Assembly: GCA_026387215.1 (NCBI GenBank)
Contig: JAPLMC010000093.1
Location: forward strand, 1 to 22,253
Direction of reading: 5' to 3'
Length of the DNA: 22,253 nucleotides
Source of the DNA: Candidatus Omnitrophota bacterium
Lineage (GTDB): Bacteria > Omnitrophota > Gorgyraeia > Gorgyraeales > Gorgyraeaceae
Position numbers and translations under genes: made by a program. The stretch's first letter is position 1, and every line of letters begins with the position of its first letter. Shown here in pieces: positions 1 through 7,720 of the stretch. The notes beneath the pieces were generated by a model, which was not told the origin of the DNA, ran no database searches, and saw only the letters and a list, made by a program, of their open reading frames with translations.

Positions 1-313
1 CCTGTTTATACTCCGCCATACCTGGATCGCTGGCAATAGCCACTGGCACAGCACTCACTACTATCTGCCAGGAATAATTGGTAAAATTTCCACCAAAGCT
101 TATAGGAGAGCCCGCGTTTTGGGAAACAACACTGGCAAAACTCAATCTGGCTGTTCTTTCTAACTCCCCTTTTGCAAGGCTCGTAGCAATAGTTACTGCC
201 TCGTCCCTGGCTGCATTTTTAAATACGCCTGTAAAAGTAGCAAATAGCCCAAGGGCAATAACTCCTAGCACTACTATCCCAATAACTGTCTCTATTAAAG
301 TAAAACCTTTCAT
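1..313 (-). CDS. Minor pseudopilin, GspI/PilV type, N-terminal part (cut by window edge)
   Basis: This reading frame starts at ATG 313-311 and stays open to base 1, so the C-terminus lies outside the window; 104 residues are visible. It begins MKGFTLIETVIGIVVLG: a very short leader (MKG), the prepilin peptidase cleavage site G/F, Glu at position +5 of the mature protein, and a hydrophobic helix to about residue 27. That is the class III signal of type IV pilins and type II secretion pseudopilins. The short leader and the IETVI start resemble GspI/PilV-type minor pilins, which sit at the tip of the pilus or pseudopilus; the subtype is inference. Its ATG overlaps the TGA of the preceding pseudopilin by 4 bases (ATGA), which points to translational coupling. 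The family is clear, the exact subunit is not. Confidence 0.85.
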   Translation of the reverse strand, partial: MKGFTLIETVIGIVVLGVIALGLFATFTGVFKNAARDEAVTIATSLAKGELERTARLSFASVVSQNAGSPISFGGNFTNYSWQIVVSAVPVAIASDPGMAEYKQ

Positions 314-816
314 TGCACACTTACCTTGCCTGTTTTAGCTTCTATCCTCACTGTCCTTGAATATGTCCCTGCCTGAGCCTGAAGAGTTATAACGCCCTGG
401 CTTGATAAAATAACTCCATTGCCATCATATGGAGCGCCTACTGAATCAAACTCTATCTTATTGCTAAAACTTGTGCTAACTATATCTATGCCTTTAAATT
501 CATTAAGAGTAACGAATGAAACATTAAAATTATTTCTTGTTTGAGGATCTCTAGCTACTGTACCTACATTCACTCTGTAAACAAAATAAGCTTCGTTCAC
601 AGGATCAATTGATATCCCGAATCTCACCTGCTGAGCTAAAGCCATTTCTTGAGTATATCTTAAATCAGTAGCTATTTTCTGGCAAGCTGCCTCTAGCCTC
701 ACAGCTTGGGATGTAATAGCCTTTGGCATGCTAGCCAGCGCAACTATACCTATTATAACTATCAGCATCACGAGCTCTATTAATGTAAACCCGTTTGCTG
801 ATCTTTTGCTCTTCAT
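310..816 (-). CDS. Minor pseudopilin, GspH/FimT type
   Basis: This 168-residue protein starts MKSKRSANGFTLIELVMLIV. A basic leader of 9 residues ends in Gly9, cleavage falls before Phe10, Glu14 is the +5 residue, and a hydrophobic stretch runs to about residue 30. The rest is a small globular domain rich in beta-type sequence, with the segment ACQKIATDLRYTQEMAL just after the helix. That segment is typical of GspH/FimT pseudopilins, where it reads like 'l...l..aR..A'. These minor subunits are processed by a prepilin peptidase and join the tip of a type II secretion pseudopilus or type IV pilus. The start is supported by a good ribosome site (GGTGAGAG) that overlaps the end of the GT2 gene, 8 bases upstream. 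It overlaps the following pseudopilin gene by 4 bases. Confidence 0.85.
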   Translation of the reverse strand: MKSKRSANGFTLIELVMLIVIIGIVALASMPKAITSQAVRLEAACQKIATDLRYTQEMALAQQVRFGISIDPVNEAYFVYRVNVGTVARDPQTRNNFNVSFVTLNEFKGIDIVSTSFSNKIEFDSVGAPYDGNGVILSSQGVITLQAQAGTYSRTVRIEAKTGKVSVQ

Positions 817-824
817 CTCTCACC

Positions 825-1520
825 TCATCCCCGTAACTTTATTAATTCCCATAATATACCAAGACCATATTTGACGCCAGCAAAAAATCTGACCTGAGAC
901 GCTTCTTTGAAATACCTGGTCTCAATAGGTATCTCTTCTATTCTCATGCCCAGCCTGGCTGCTTTAATTAAAATCTGAGCATCAAATAAAAAATCATCTG
1001 AATTATCCTGCCAACTGACTTTTTTAAGAAAATCGCTGCTATATGCCCTTAAACCTGTATGGTATTCCGATAGATTTAACCCTAGAGCCTTATTCTGGCA
1101 AAAGGTTAAAAACTTGTTAGAAATATATTTGTAAAAAGGCATGCCTCCTTCTAAAGCGCCCTTACCCAACATCCTTGAACCCAAAACAATATCAGCCTGT
1201 TTATTAAGTATAGGCTGTATAAGATCTGGAATTTTTTTTGAATCATATTGGTAATCAGGATGCAGCATGACTATCACATCAGAATTTCTTTTGAGCGCCT
1301 CTTGATACAATGTCTTTTGATTTCCGCCATAACCTTTATTCTTATCGTGTAGAAGTACAGTAAGGCCCAATCTTTTTGCTATCTTAACAGTCCTGTCTCT
1401 ACTCTGGTCATCGCAAAGTATTATCTCCGACATTAGGCCTTCCGGAATATCCTTGTAAGTTTTTTCCAGAGTCAATTCTGCATTGTAAGCCGGCATCACT
1501 ATTATAATCTTTTTAACCAT
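825..1520 (-). CDS. Family 2 glycosyltransferase, polyprenyl-phosphate sugar transferase type
   Basis: A 231-residue GT-A fold glycosyltransferase. Visible motifs are MPAYNAE near residues 9-15 (nucleotide-sugar binding), DDQSRDRT at 37-44, and HPDYQYD at 87-93, which stands where the metal-binding DxD-type 'DADLQ' motif lies in the family. No membrane segment is obvious, and the length fits DPM1-like enzymes, which move a sugar from a nucleotide to a polyprenyl phosphate carrier at the inner face of the membrane. The first D of the usual DAD is a His here, which is common in a subgroup of this family. It lies between a YfhO-family membrane protein (15 bases upstream) and two pseudopilins (8 bases downstream), so it is probably cotranscribed with both. 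Donor and acceptor cannot be read from the sequence. Confidence 0.85.
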   Translation of the reverse strand: MVKKIIIVMPAYNAELTLEKTYKDIPEGLMSEIILCDDQSRDRTVKIAKRLGLTVLLHDKNKGYGGNQKTLYQEALKRNSDVIVMLHPDYQYDSKKIPDLIQPILNKQADIVLGSRMLGKGALEGGMPFYKYISNKFLTFCQNKALGLNLSEYHTGLRAYSSDFLKKVSWQDNSDDFLFDAQILIKAARLGMRIEEIPIETRYFKEASQVRFFAGVKYGLGILWELIKLRG

Positions 1521-1535
1521 ATTACAATACCCTTC

Positions 1536-3857
1536 TCAAGAACCGGTCTTAAATACAAATATTATACAGCAAACAAGTGTCCCCAATGTTATTATCATTC
1601 CTATTTTAAACGAAAACGGGTCATATGTAAACTTTACAATATGTTTTCCCTGTTCCAGGTATACTGAACGCAAAATATAATCCGCCCTGTAAATCTTATC
1701 CAGATTACCATCTACGTATACCTTCCACCCAGGATACCATGTATCGCTTAATACTAAAAATCCCGGAACATTTGTCTCGGCCTCTATTTCAACATAACTC
1801 GGCTCATATTTTAAAATACTGATATATTTTTGAGCTTGGGGCAATGAACCTTGAACCACATTGCCGATATCTTCTTCTAAAATAACTTCCTTCTCTGGTT
1901 CAAAATCCTCATTCTTCAATTTTTTTAATATTTCACTCTCATCTTTAATAACAATTGCTTTTCCCGAGAAAAACGCTCTTGGCAAAAAATTTTCATTCTC
2001 ATAGATATTCACCTTAGCAGCTTTCTTTACCATTTTATAGCCGTTTATTTTTAAATCCTTGGGCGAGATTATATATTTTACATTTAATAAATTCAGGATA
2101 TTTGTCTCACCAGGAGTCTTGCTCCTTCCAATAATATCCATAACCTCTATCTGCCTTCTATTATAAAGCGACCCATAACCATACGCATCATATATCCCAA
2201 AACTCACGCCTCTATTTGAAACCACTCTTTCTATAAGCGCCAGATTGCCTTCAAAATAATCTTTTTCAGGCACAAACATGTTCTGCTTTAATGTAGCTGG
2301 GGAATCAAATATCCTGAAAAGAGTTTTATCTTTCTGCAGATATTCTATTGCAGAGCCGGGCTTTAAAAATTCCTTTATGTCCATATTTTGGTATACATTT
2401 TTATTTGCCGTAAATATGTCTACCAGGGCTACTAATAAGATAATGACCAAAACTACGTTCATGCTTACGCGTTTTTTTATTCCAAAAAATATGACCACTG
2501 ATAAAAACATGAATAATCCTATCCCTCTTCTTATATTGGAAAGCCCTGTAATAACAAGCTGATCTATTCTGTCAATTTTATTGCTAAAATCGCTGTTGAT
2601 ATTTAATATGATTTTCTTTAAAAAACTGCTTATTTCGTAAAAATTAAAATTAAATATAAAGTATAATATAGATAGAGCAAATCCAAAGATCAATACCAAT
2701 TTTAAAAATTTCTTAAACCTAAGATCTATTTTCACATGCTGAGCGTAATAATCCATTCCCATGCCTGAGAGAATCGCCAGAGAAAAAGCCACCATGAAAA
2801 AAAATTTTATAGGGTACCTGGAAAGTTTGAAACCAGGAAGATAACTATATAAAAAATAATATAAAGGCGTATATCTTCCGAATGAAAGCACAAGGCCTAA
2901 TGCAAGGATATAAAAAATTGTTCTTCTTCTTTTTGTAGAATCAAATTTTAAAGAGATAAACGTAAATACAATTGTAGCTATACCCATATAATAAACCAAA
3001 AGCCAGCTTTGCCTTGTCCAGTAATCCTTATATATATAATCTGATTCGCTTAAGTAAGGGAAAAATAACTCGGAAAGGGCATATACAGGTAATGACCACA
3101 TGGACGCTTCATTAAAATCCATAAGATTTCTTGAAGTATACCTTAAAAATTCTAGAAAAGGAATAATCTGAAAACTCACAAGCCCTATAAAAACCGCTAT
3201 GGCAAGCATCATTGGTTTAACGCGCAGCCCAGACATTAAAATCAGTATGAAAAAAGTGGCATATAGAACTACAGGCTCCCCTCCGAGAAATATCAGAACC
3301 ATAAAAAATCCTGTAATTATAGAATTTTTAACCCAATCTTTTTTCACTGCCCTTTCGTAAAATAAAATCACAAGCGGAAGCCATACTACTGAAGCAAGCG
3401 AAGCCAGTAGATTAATTACAGAAATAATATATCCTGAAAACATAAAAATTACTGCGGATAAAAACGAGGCATGCGAAGAATACCCCCAATTTCTCATTAA
3501 AATATAAATAAATAAGCCTGCCAGGATTATATGTATTATTATGAAATAATTAAATGCCTGAGGATAAGAAAATAATAAATAAACCACGCTGAGAGGATAA
3601 AATACGCAAGTCTGAAGTTCAGCCAGATGCGGGCTTCCGCACTGTATATACGGGTCCCACAGAGGAATTTTACCTGATAGGAATTGAGTGGCGCTGAACT
3701 CTCTTAGAGGATAAAAAAACCTGGACAGATCCCTATGGATAAATATCTTGTTCTGGAACAATACATCTGAAAAAAAGACGATCGCAAGCCCAACTAAAAT
3801 AAAAATGGGGATGGTCTTACTAACCCATCCCCATTTATTTATATTAATCTGCCTCAA
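1536..3857 (-). CDS. YfhO-family multi-pass membrane protein
   Basis: A large integral membrane protein of about 770 residues. The N-terminal two thirds hold many hydrophobic segments. After the first one come the motif HRDLSRFFYPLREF and then PLWDPYIQCGSPHLAE, both typical of the YfhO family. The C-terminal domain is soluble and ends with PGFLVLSDTWYPGWKVYVDG, the YfhO signature, then one last membrane segment. Family members are GT-C-like proteins linked to lipid-linked sugar transfer (YfhO of Bacillus acts in lipoteichoic acid glycosylation). The start is uncertain. The frame is open to 3971, but that part overlaps the pilin gene in another frame and is spurious. No ATG lies in frame before the first membrane segment; I give a TTG at 3857. 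A terminator hairpin lies inside the region that would encode the N-terminus. A GT2 gene follows and may supply its lipid-linked sugar. Confidence 0.8.
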   Translation of the reverse strand: MRQININKWGWVSKTIPIFILVGLAIVFFSDVLFQNKIFIHRDLSRFFYPLREFSATQFLSGKIPLWDPYIQCGSPHLAELQTCVFYPLSVVYLLFSYPQAFNYFIIIHIILAGLFIYILMRNWGYSSHASFLSAVIFMFSGYIISVINLLASLASVVWLPLVILFYERAVKKDWVKNSIITGFFMVLIFLGGEPVVLYATFFILILMSGLRVKPMMLAIAVFIGLVSFQIIPFLEFLRYTSRNLMDFNEASMWSLPVYALSELFFPYLSESDYIYKDYWTRQSWLLVYYMGIATIVFTFISLKFDSTKRRRTIFYILALGLVLSFGRYTPLYYFLYSYLPGFKLSRYPIKFFFMVAFSLAILSGMGMDYYAQHVKIDLRFKKFLKLVLIFGFALSILYFIFNFNFYEISSFLKKIILNINSDFSNKIDRIDQLVITGLSNIRRGIGLFMFLSVVIFFGIKKRVSMNVVLVIILLVALVDIFTANKNVYQNMDIKEFLKPGSAIEYLQKDKTLFRIFDSPATLKQNMFVPEKDYFEGNLALIERVVSNRGVSFGIYDAYGYGSLYNRRQIEVMDIIGRSKTPGETNILNLLNVKYIISPKDLKINGYKMVKKAAKVNIYENENFLPRAFFSGKAIVIKDESEILKKLKNEDFEPEKEVILEEDIGNVVQGSLPQAQKYISILKYEPSYVEIEAETNVPGFLVLSDTWYPGWKVYVDGNLDKIYRADYILRSVYLEQGKHIVKFTYDPFSFKIGMIITLGTLVCCIIFVFKTGS
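3801..3836 (-). terminator. Rho-independent terminator after the pilin gene
   Basis: On the coding strand the arm AAATGGGGATGG (3836-3825) pairs perfectly over 12 bases with CCATCCCCATTT (3814-3803) across a 10-base loop, and a T-rich tract follows (TTTATTTTA). It begins 28 bases after the pilin stop codon. The outer arms are A/T rich on both sides, so it might also work in the other direction. It overlaps the open frame of the next gene. Confidence 0.85.
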
Positions 3858-3864
3858 ATATTTT

Positions 3865-4272
3865 TTACCAGGTAGAAGTATCTTGCGTGCCGTCTGAATA
3901 AGCGCCTGCCCTGCCAGAAGCTGATATATACCACCATCCATCAGTAGATGTTGCTGTGCCAGCTGGAGCAACTGTTACAGCTGCAACACTGGTGGCATTA
4001 TTCAATGGATTTTTTGGTATTAAACTATCTGCGAAAAGCGCAGTAGTAATAGCTGACGGAAATGCAGCTGTACCAGAAGTAGCACTCCTTGCGTAATCTA
4101 TAGCTACTGCTGAACGCATTGCGCCAAGGCCGCCTTTTCCAGCGGAAATCTTTGCCTGTGTAGTCAGGTCTTGAAATTTTGGAATCGCTACTGCAGCAAG
4201 AATCCCGAGTATTACAATAACCATTACAAGTTCAATTAGCGTAAAACCGCTTTTATTACCAAGTTTTGCCAT
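3865..4272 (-). CDS. Type IV pilin / major pseudopilin
   Basis: A 135-residue pilin: leader MAKLGNKSG, cleavage between Gly9 and Phe10, Glu14 at mature position 5, then a long hydrophobic helix (FTLIELVMVIVILGILAAVA) with IPKF at its end. The rest is small and rich in Ala, Ser, Thr and Gly, without a cysteine pair. Pilins of this class are cut and N-methylated by a prepilin peptidase, then polymerised by the assembly ATPase and platform protein encoded just upstream. The start has a strong ribosome site (AGGGGGG, 3 bases before ATG). The gene has its own consensus promoter (4315-4342) and its own terminator (3803-3836), so it is probably expressed alone and at a high level, as expected for the major subunit. 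I cannot tell a pilus from a type II secretion pseudopilus; the C-terminal calcium-site pattern of GspG is not evident. Confidence 0.9.
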   Translation of the reverse strand: MAKLGNKSGFTLIELVMVIVILGILAAVAIPKFQDLTTQAKISAGKGGLGAMRSAVAIDYARSATSGTAAFPSAITTALFADSLIPKNPLNNATSVAAVTVAPAGTATSTDGWWYISASGRAGAYSDGTQDTSTW

Positions 4273-4314
4273 AATCCCCCCTGTTATTTTTATATTCTTA
4301 ATATTATAAACACA

Positions 4315-4342
4315 ATTATAATGACTCCGATGTATTTGTCAA
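4315..4342 (-). promoter_or_regulatory. Sigma-70 type promoter of the pilin gene
   Basis: On the minus strand TTGACA (4342-4337) is followed after 16 bases by TATAAT (4320-4315). Both boxes match the consensus exactly. A start point near 4308 would leave a leader of about 35 bases before the pilin ATG at 4272. It lies in the 85-base gap between the platform protein gene and the pilin gene. Confidence 0.8.
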
Positions 4343-4357
4343 GTATTTTCAACTACA

Positions 4358-5572
4358 TTACCCGAATACGGTTAAAAGATTCCACATGGGCATAAATATA
4401 GCAAGCGCCATAATTAAAACCATCATGCCCAAAGCAAATATAAGAACAGGCTCTATAAGAACTGTCAGATTTTTTACAGTATAATCAACCTGGGAATCAT
4501 AATAATCAGATACTTTTAAAAGCAACTCGTTTATCTTTCCTGTTTCTTCCCCTATTTTAACCATCTGAACTACAATACTTGGAAAAAGCTTGCTTAGCTT
4601 CATTGGCTCAGCTATGCCTTTACCTTCGTTTATGCCATGGATAATATTGTTAACTGAATCAGTTATAACTCTATTGCCCAGGGAATCCCTGATGATTTCA
4701 AGCGTATTTATTATAGGTATGCCACTTGCCGTTAATAATGCGGTCATCCTGCTGAATCTAGATAATGATATCTTAAGAAAAATCTGGCCAAATACAGGCA
4801 CTCTCAACTTAACGCTGTCCCAGGCATACCTGCCTGATTTAGTATCAATAAAACGCTTAAAGCCAAAAACCAGAACAATTATAGCTAGTATAATAAATGG
4901 CCAATAATGCGAAATTACAAAATGTACTCCTAAAAGTATCTTTGTAGGCAGAGGCAGCTCTGTATTGAATATTGCAAAAAGCGCGCTGAATTTAGGTATT
5001 ATAAACATAATTAAAATGGGAAACGCTATGGAAATAACAACTATTACAAGCAGAGGATAGCGTATTGCCTGCTGCACCCTCATCTTTGTTTCCTGTTCAT
5101 GTTCCATAAGAGTTGCTAGTCTATCCAATACATCATCCATTATACCTGCTGCTTCTCCTGAACGTATCATATTGGTATATATATCTGAAAAAACCGAGGG
5201 AAACCTTGAAATAGCATCTGAAAAACTCTTACCAGACTCTATGTCATTAATTATCTCTTCAATTATTCTTTTAAAATAAGGGTTAACGATCTGCTCGGTA
5301 ATAGATCCCAGACTTACAAGTATTGGCACACCTGCAGCTTGCAATGTCATCAATTGCCTGGTAAAAACTATTAATTCTTCCTGACTAACTCTGTTGAAAA
5401 ATCTCTGAAATATACTAAAATTTCTTATGCCTGATTTTCCTTCTTCTATCAAAATGGGCACGTACCCCATCTGTTTGAAATGGTTGGCAACGGATTCCCT
5501 GGTCTCGCCTTCTATTGTGCCTGTAGACGCCCTGCCGTTCTTATCACGTATTTTATACTTAAAATTAGCCAT
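4358..5572 (-). CDS. Inner-membrane platform protein, GspF/PilC family
   Basis: A 404-residue protein of normal family length. It has the N-terminal region MANFKYKIRDKNGRASTGTIEGE, two copies of the T2SSF helical domain (about residues 65-190 and 268-390), and three membrane segments (about 170-190, 215-240, 375-398). Conserved family pieces are VFTRQLMTLQAAGVPI, MIRSGEAAG in the first domain, and FSRMTALLTASGIPI and MVKIGEETG in the second. In the inner membrane it couples the cytoplasmic assembly ATPase to pilin insertion and extraction. I place the start at ATG 5572; the TTG at 5584 adds four residues that come from a repeat element. No clear ribosome site is seen: the repeat 5577-5652 ends 4 bases before the ATG. 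The ATPase gene lies upstream and the pilin downstream. Confidence 0.9.
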   Translation of the reverse strand: MANFKYKIRDKNGRASTGTIEGETRESVANHFKQMGYVPILIEEGKSGIRNFSIFQRFFNRVSQEELIVFTRQLMTLQAAGVPILVSLGSITEQIVNPYFKRIIEEIINDIESGKSFSDAISRFPSVFSDIYTNMIRSGEAAGIMDDVLDRLATLMEHEQETKMRVQQAIRYPLLVIVVISIAFPILIMFIIPKFSALFAIFNTELPLPTKILLGVHFVISHYWPFIILAIIVLVFGFKRFIDTKSGRYAWDSVKLRVPVFGQIFLKISLSRFSRMTALLTASGIPIINTLEIIRDSLGNRVITDSVNNIIHGINEGKGIAEPMKLSKLFPSIVVQMVKIGEETGKINELLLKVSDYYDSQVDYTVKNLTVLIEPVLIFALGMMVLIMALAIFMPMWNLLTVFG

Positions 5573-5576
5573 TGTT

Positions 5577-5652
5577 TTTGGCAAGCTAAAGCCTGCCCTA
5601 CAATATTGTCGTAAAGATCTCCATAAATAGACAGATTAAAATCTGCATATTC
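5577..5652 (-). repeat. Two-hairpin junction repeat, 76 bp, copy 1
   Basis: This element aligns without gaps over 70 columns with 14809-14884: 57 identical bases and 13 differences, all transitions. It holds an outer stem around GGCAAGCTAAAGCCTGCC (imperfect) and an inner stem AGATTAAAATCT (perfect), joined by the conserved CCTACAATATTGTCG block. It fills the gap between the ATPase gene and the platform gene. Confidence 0.8.
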
Positions 5653-5673
5653 TACGCGGCCTTTGCCTTTAAT

Positions 5674-5847
5674 TTATTCTTCCTGCGTTGCTTTTATTAC
5701 TTCTTCAGGAGTGGTAATGCCTTTTAGAACCTTATCCAGGCCGTCATCTCTCAATGTCTTCATGCCTGTCTCTACTGCTACTTTTTTTATAACCCCGCTT
5801 GAAGCCTTATCTACTATAAGCTTTCTAATCTGATCATTCCAAGCCTT
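5674..5847 (-). pseudogene. Detached C-terminal end of the assembly ATPase (gspE/pilB type)
   Basis: The frame open from 5847 to the TAA at 5676-5674 encodes WNDQIRKLIVDKASSGVIKK, then VAVETGMKTLRDDGLDKVLKGITTPEEV with a short tail. This is the usual C-terminus of GspE/PilB proteins (compare the family pattern 'MxxxIRxLI...GMxTLxxDGxxKVxxGxTTxEEV'). It is in a different frame from the ATPase core, which stops at 5834. The usual segment between them, about 35 residues with the second CxxC pair and the GYxGRxGIxE motif, is absent. It therefore belongs to the same gene as 5834-7277, after a frame-changing deletion near 5836-5850. Confidence 0.8.
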
Positions 5848-6367
5848 TTAAAATATCTTCTGAAGGAGCATATTCCTCCTTGCATTTATCACAAATCTTT
5901 CTAACAAGTCTCTGGGCAAGAATACCTATCATAGAGCTGGAAATTAAAAATGGCTCTATGCCCATATCTATAAGCCTGGATAATGCGCCACTAGCGTCAT
6001 TCGTATGAAGAGTACTGAAAACAAGATGCCCTGTTAACGCAGCCTGTACACTTATCTCTGCTGTCTCCTTGTCCCTTATTTCGCCTACCATTATTATATC
6101 AGGATCCTGTCTTAAAATAGATCTCAGACCTGTGGCAAAATTCAGGCCTGCCTTTGGATTTATCTGAGACTGCCTTATCCTTCCCAGATGGTATTCAACT
6201 GGGCCTTCTATTGTAATAACATTCTTTTCTTCTGAATCAATTGTTGAAAGCGCTGAGTAAAGCGTAGTAGTTTTCCCACTTCCCGTTGGTCCTGTTACTA
6301 AGATTATGCCGTGAGGATGTTTTATCAATCCTTCAAATTCCTTTTGAATCTCTCCATTCAAATTCAT
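5834..6367 (-). pseudogene. Assembly ATPase core (gspE/pilB type), middle fragment
   Basis: This frame encodes the RecA-like motor of a type II secretion/type IV pilus ATPase: GPTGSGKTTTLYSAL (Walker A, about residues 26-40 from the ATG at 6367), IDSEEKNVITIEGPVEY (Asp box), DPDIIMVGEIRDKETAEISVQAALTGH (Walker B and the linked helix), then FSTLHTNDA with the His-box, and the first half of the zinc motif (KICDKCKEEY). The enzyme hydrolyses ATP to drive pilin assembly at the platform protein. The N-terminal domain lies upstream in another frame (6333-7277), because an imperfect 25-bp tandem repeat at 6328-6377 shifts the frame. The C-terminus is in a third frame (5674-5847). All catalytic motifs are intact, so the breaks may be assembly errors. 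Confidence 0.85.
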
Positions 6368-6377
6368 TCTGGATTTC
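6328..6377 (-). repeat. Imperfect 25-bp tandem repeat that breaks the ATPase frame
   Basis: On the coding strand two 25-base units lie side by side: 6377-6353 and 6352-6328. The first 21 bases of each encode EIQNEFE and EIQKEFE. They differ at four of 21 positions, all third codon positions and three of them silent. Removing the first unit restores a family-like reading: GFSVEIQKEFEGLIKHPHGI. Confidence 0.85.
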
Positions 6378-7277
6378 TACAGAAAAACCGATCTTGTCAA
6401 GGCCCATCAATATAGAGCCTCTGTCCAGAATTCTTATTACAATATTTTCCCCGTATATGGTAGGAAAAGTGGAGACCCTCATGTCAATATCTCTATCCAT
6501 AGCTTTCATATTAAATCTGCCGTCTTGGGGTTTTCTTTTTTCAGCAATATCCATTTTGGAAAGTACCTTAATTCTGGACATAAGAGCCGGCTCAAGATGT
6601 TTTGGAGGAGCAAACATTTCATGCAATATTCCGTCTATTCTGAACCTCACTATTAATTTATCGTCTTCCGGTTCAATATGTATATCGCTTGCCTTATCTT
6701 TTACTGCCTGCATGATAATCATATTTACAAGTTTTATTACAGGTGCTTCTTCGGCTATCTCTGCAAGTTTTGTAGAATCAAATTCTGTTCCCTGAGACTG
6801 GAATTTGTTTTCTTTGTCTATATCTTTTATGACTTCGTCAAATGAAGATGACGTGCCATAATATTGTTCTATAGCATTTAGTATAGCGCTCTCCGTAGAT
6901 AGCATGCTTTCTATGTCGCATTTAGCCCTTCGACTAAGATCATCTATAGCAACTATATCCTTTGGGTCTACCATTGCAACAGTCAGGGAATCTCGTATCT
7001 TAAAAATAGGCATTGCTTTGTATTTCCGAACCATTGTTTCAGGTATAAGCTTTATAACATCCTGGTCTATAATATAATTTGCAAGGTTTACATATGGGAT
7101 ATCCAGTGCCTCTGACATTGCCTGGGCGTACGCTTCTTCTGTCGCCATTCCGGAACGTACAATCACCTTGCCCACGCTCATACCTTTTCTCCTGGACTCC
7201 TCCATTGCTTTATCAAGCTGCTCTGTTGTAATAACAGCTTTATCCAACAATATTTGCTCTATACTTTTCTTTGTCAT
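6333..7277 (-). pseudogene. Assembly ATPase N-terminal part (gspE/pilB type)
   Basis: This 314-codon frame starts at ATG 7277 and encodes the N-terminal half of a GspE/PilB ATPase. Residues 1 to about 150 look like the GspE N-terminal (MshEN) domain, with EQILLDKAVITTEQLDKAM and GKVIVRSGMATEE, which binds the platform or, in some members, cyclic di-GMP. Residues about 180-300 hold the linker domain before the motor: ASDIHIEPEDD, RFRIDGILHEM, RIKVLSKMDIAEKRKPQDGR. The match to the family ends at DKIGFSVEIQ; the frame then runs into a foreign end and stops at 6333. With the two downstream pieces the gene would be about 530 codons, shorter than the usual 560-570. It starts 3 bases after the third receiver gene, with no clear ribosome site. 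Confidence 0.85.
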
Positions 7278-7280
7278 ATT

Positions 7281-7655
7281 TTATATTTTTAATATATCTT
7301 TTACCTTAGCAACTAAATTATCTAATTCAAACGGCTTTTCTAAATATCCGCTGATTTTCTGAAAAGCAAAAAGATCCCTTACCTTTTCTTCTTCTTTGCC
7401 GCTCATCATAAGAATAGGCATATCTTTTGTTTTTTGAATTCTTCTGATTTCTTTTAGACATGAATACCCGTCAATTTTGGGCATCATAATATCTAAAATA
7501 ATTAGATCTGGCATTTCCAACTCCGCAATCTTTATGCCGTTTTCTCCATCGCTTGCGACTAACACTGTAAAGCCTTCCTGCTCAAGCCGTATCTTTAATA
7601 ATTTCTGTATGTCTTCTTCATCATCTACAATCAATATCTTTTTCTGGCCTTCCAT
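7281..7655 (-). CDS. Stand-alone receiver domain protein (CheY-like), third in the array
   Basis: A 124-residue single receiver domain with no output domain. Key residues: acidic pair DD near 11-12, phosphorylation site Asp55 (LIILDIMMP), Ser85 in the Thr/Ser position, and Lys107 (EKPF). It is closest by eye to the first receiver of the array (8183-8557): both have DLFAxxK before the LEKPF/IEKPF motif in place of the usual GAD. Such proteins carry phosphate or bind a target directly. The ATG has a GGGGGG ribosome site, which sits right at the foot of a perfect 9-bp hairpin (7664-7686). The ATPase gene starts 3 bases after its stop codon, so control of pilus or pseudopilus assembly is a reasonable guess from position only. 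Confidence 0.9.
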   Translation of the reverse strand: MEGQKKILIVDDEEDIQKLLKIRLEQEGFTVLVASDGENGIKIAELEMPDLIILDIMMPKIDGYSCLKEIRRIQKTKDMPILMMSGKEEEKVRDLFAFQKISGYLEKPFELDNLVAKVKDILKI

Positions 7656-7663
7656 ATACCCCC

Positions 7664-7715
7664 CAATTTTTGTGAAACAAAAATTGACCTCGAGCCCCTA
7701 TTTATCGGAGCTAGG
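7664..7715 (-). repeat. Two-hairpin junction element, copy 1
   Basis: The first hairpin is CAATTTTTG (7664-7672), loop of 5, CAAAAATTG (7678-7686), a perfect 9-bp stem. The second lies at 7688-7715: on the coding strand AGCTCC pairs with GGGGCT, extended by CCT/AGG past a two-base bulge. The layout matches 8109-8183: A/T stem next to the ribosome site of a receiver gene, then a CYCGAG block. It fills most of the gap between two receiver genes. Confidence 0.7.
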
Positions 7716-7720
7716 AATCT

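Noticed and set aside
3820..3834. Five-codon minigene (ATG GGG ATG GGT TAG) in front of YfhO as a leader peptide
   Set aside because: It is fully contained in the terminator stem and loop and has no ribosome site at proper distance.
3858..3971. N-terminal extension of the YfhO frame to 3971
   Set aside because: It overlaps the 3' end of the pilin gene in another frame, and the sequence is not YfhO-like.
6286..6795. 169-codon open frame on the plus strand
   Set aside because: It is antisense to the assembly ATPase domains; no recognisable motif or ribosome site.
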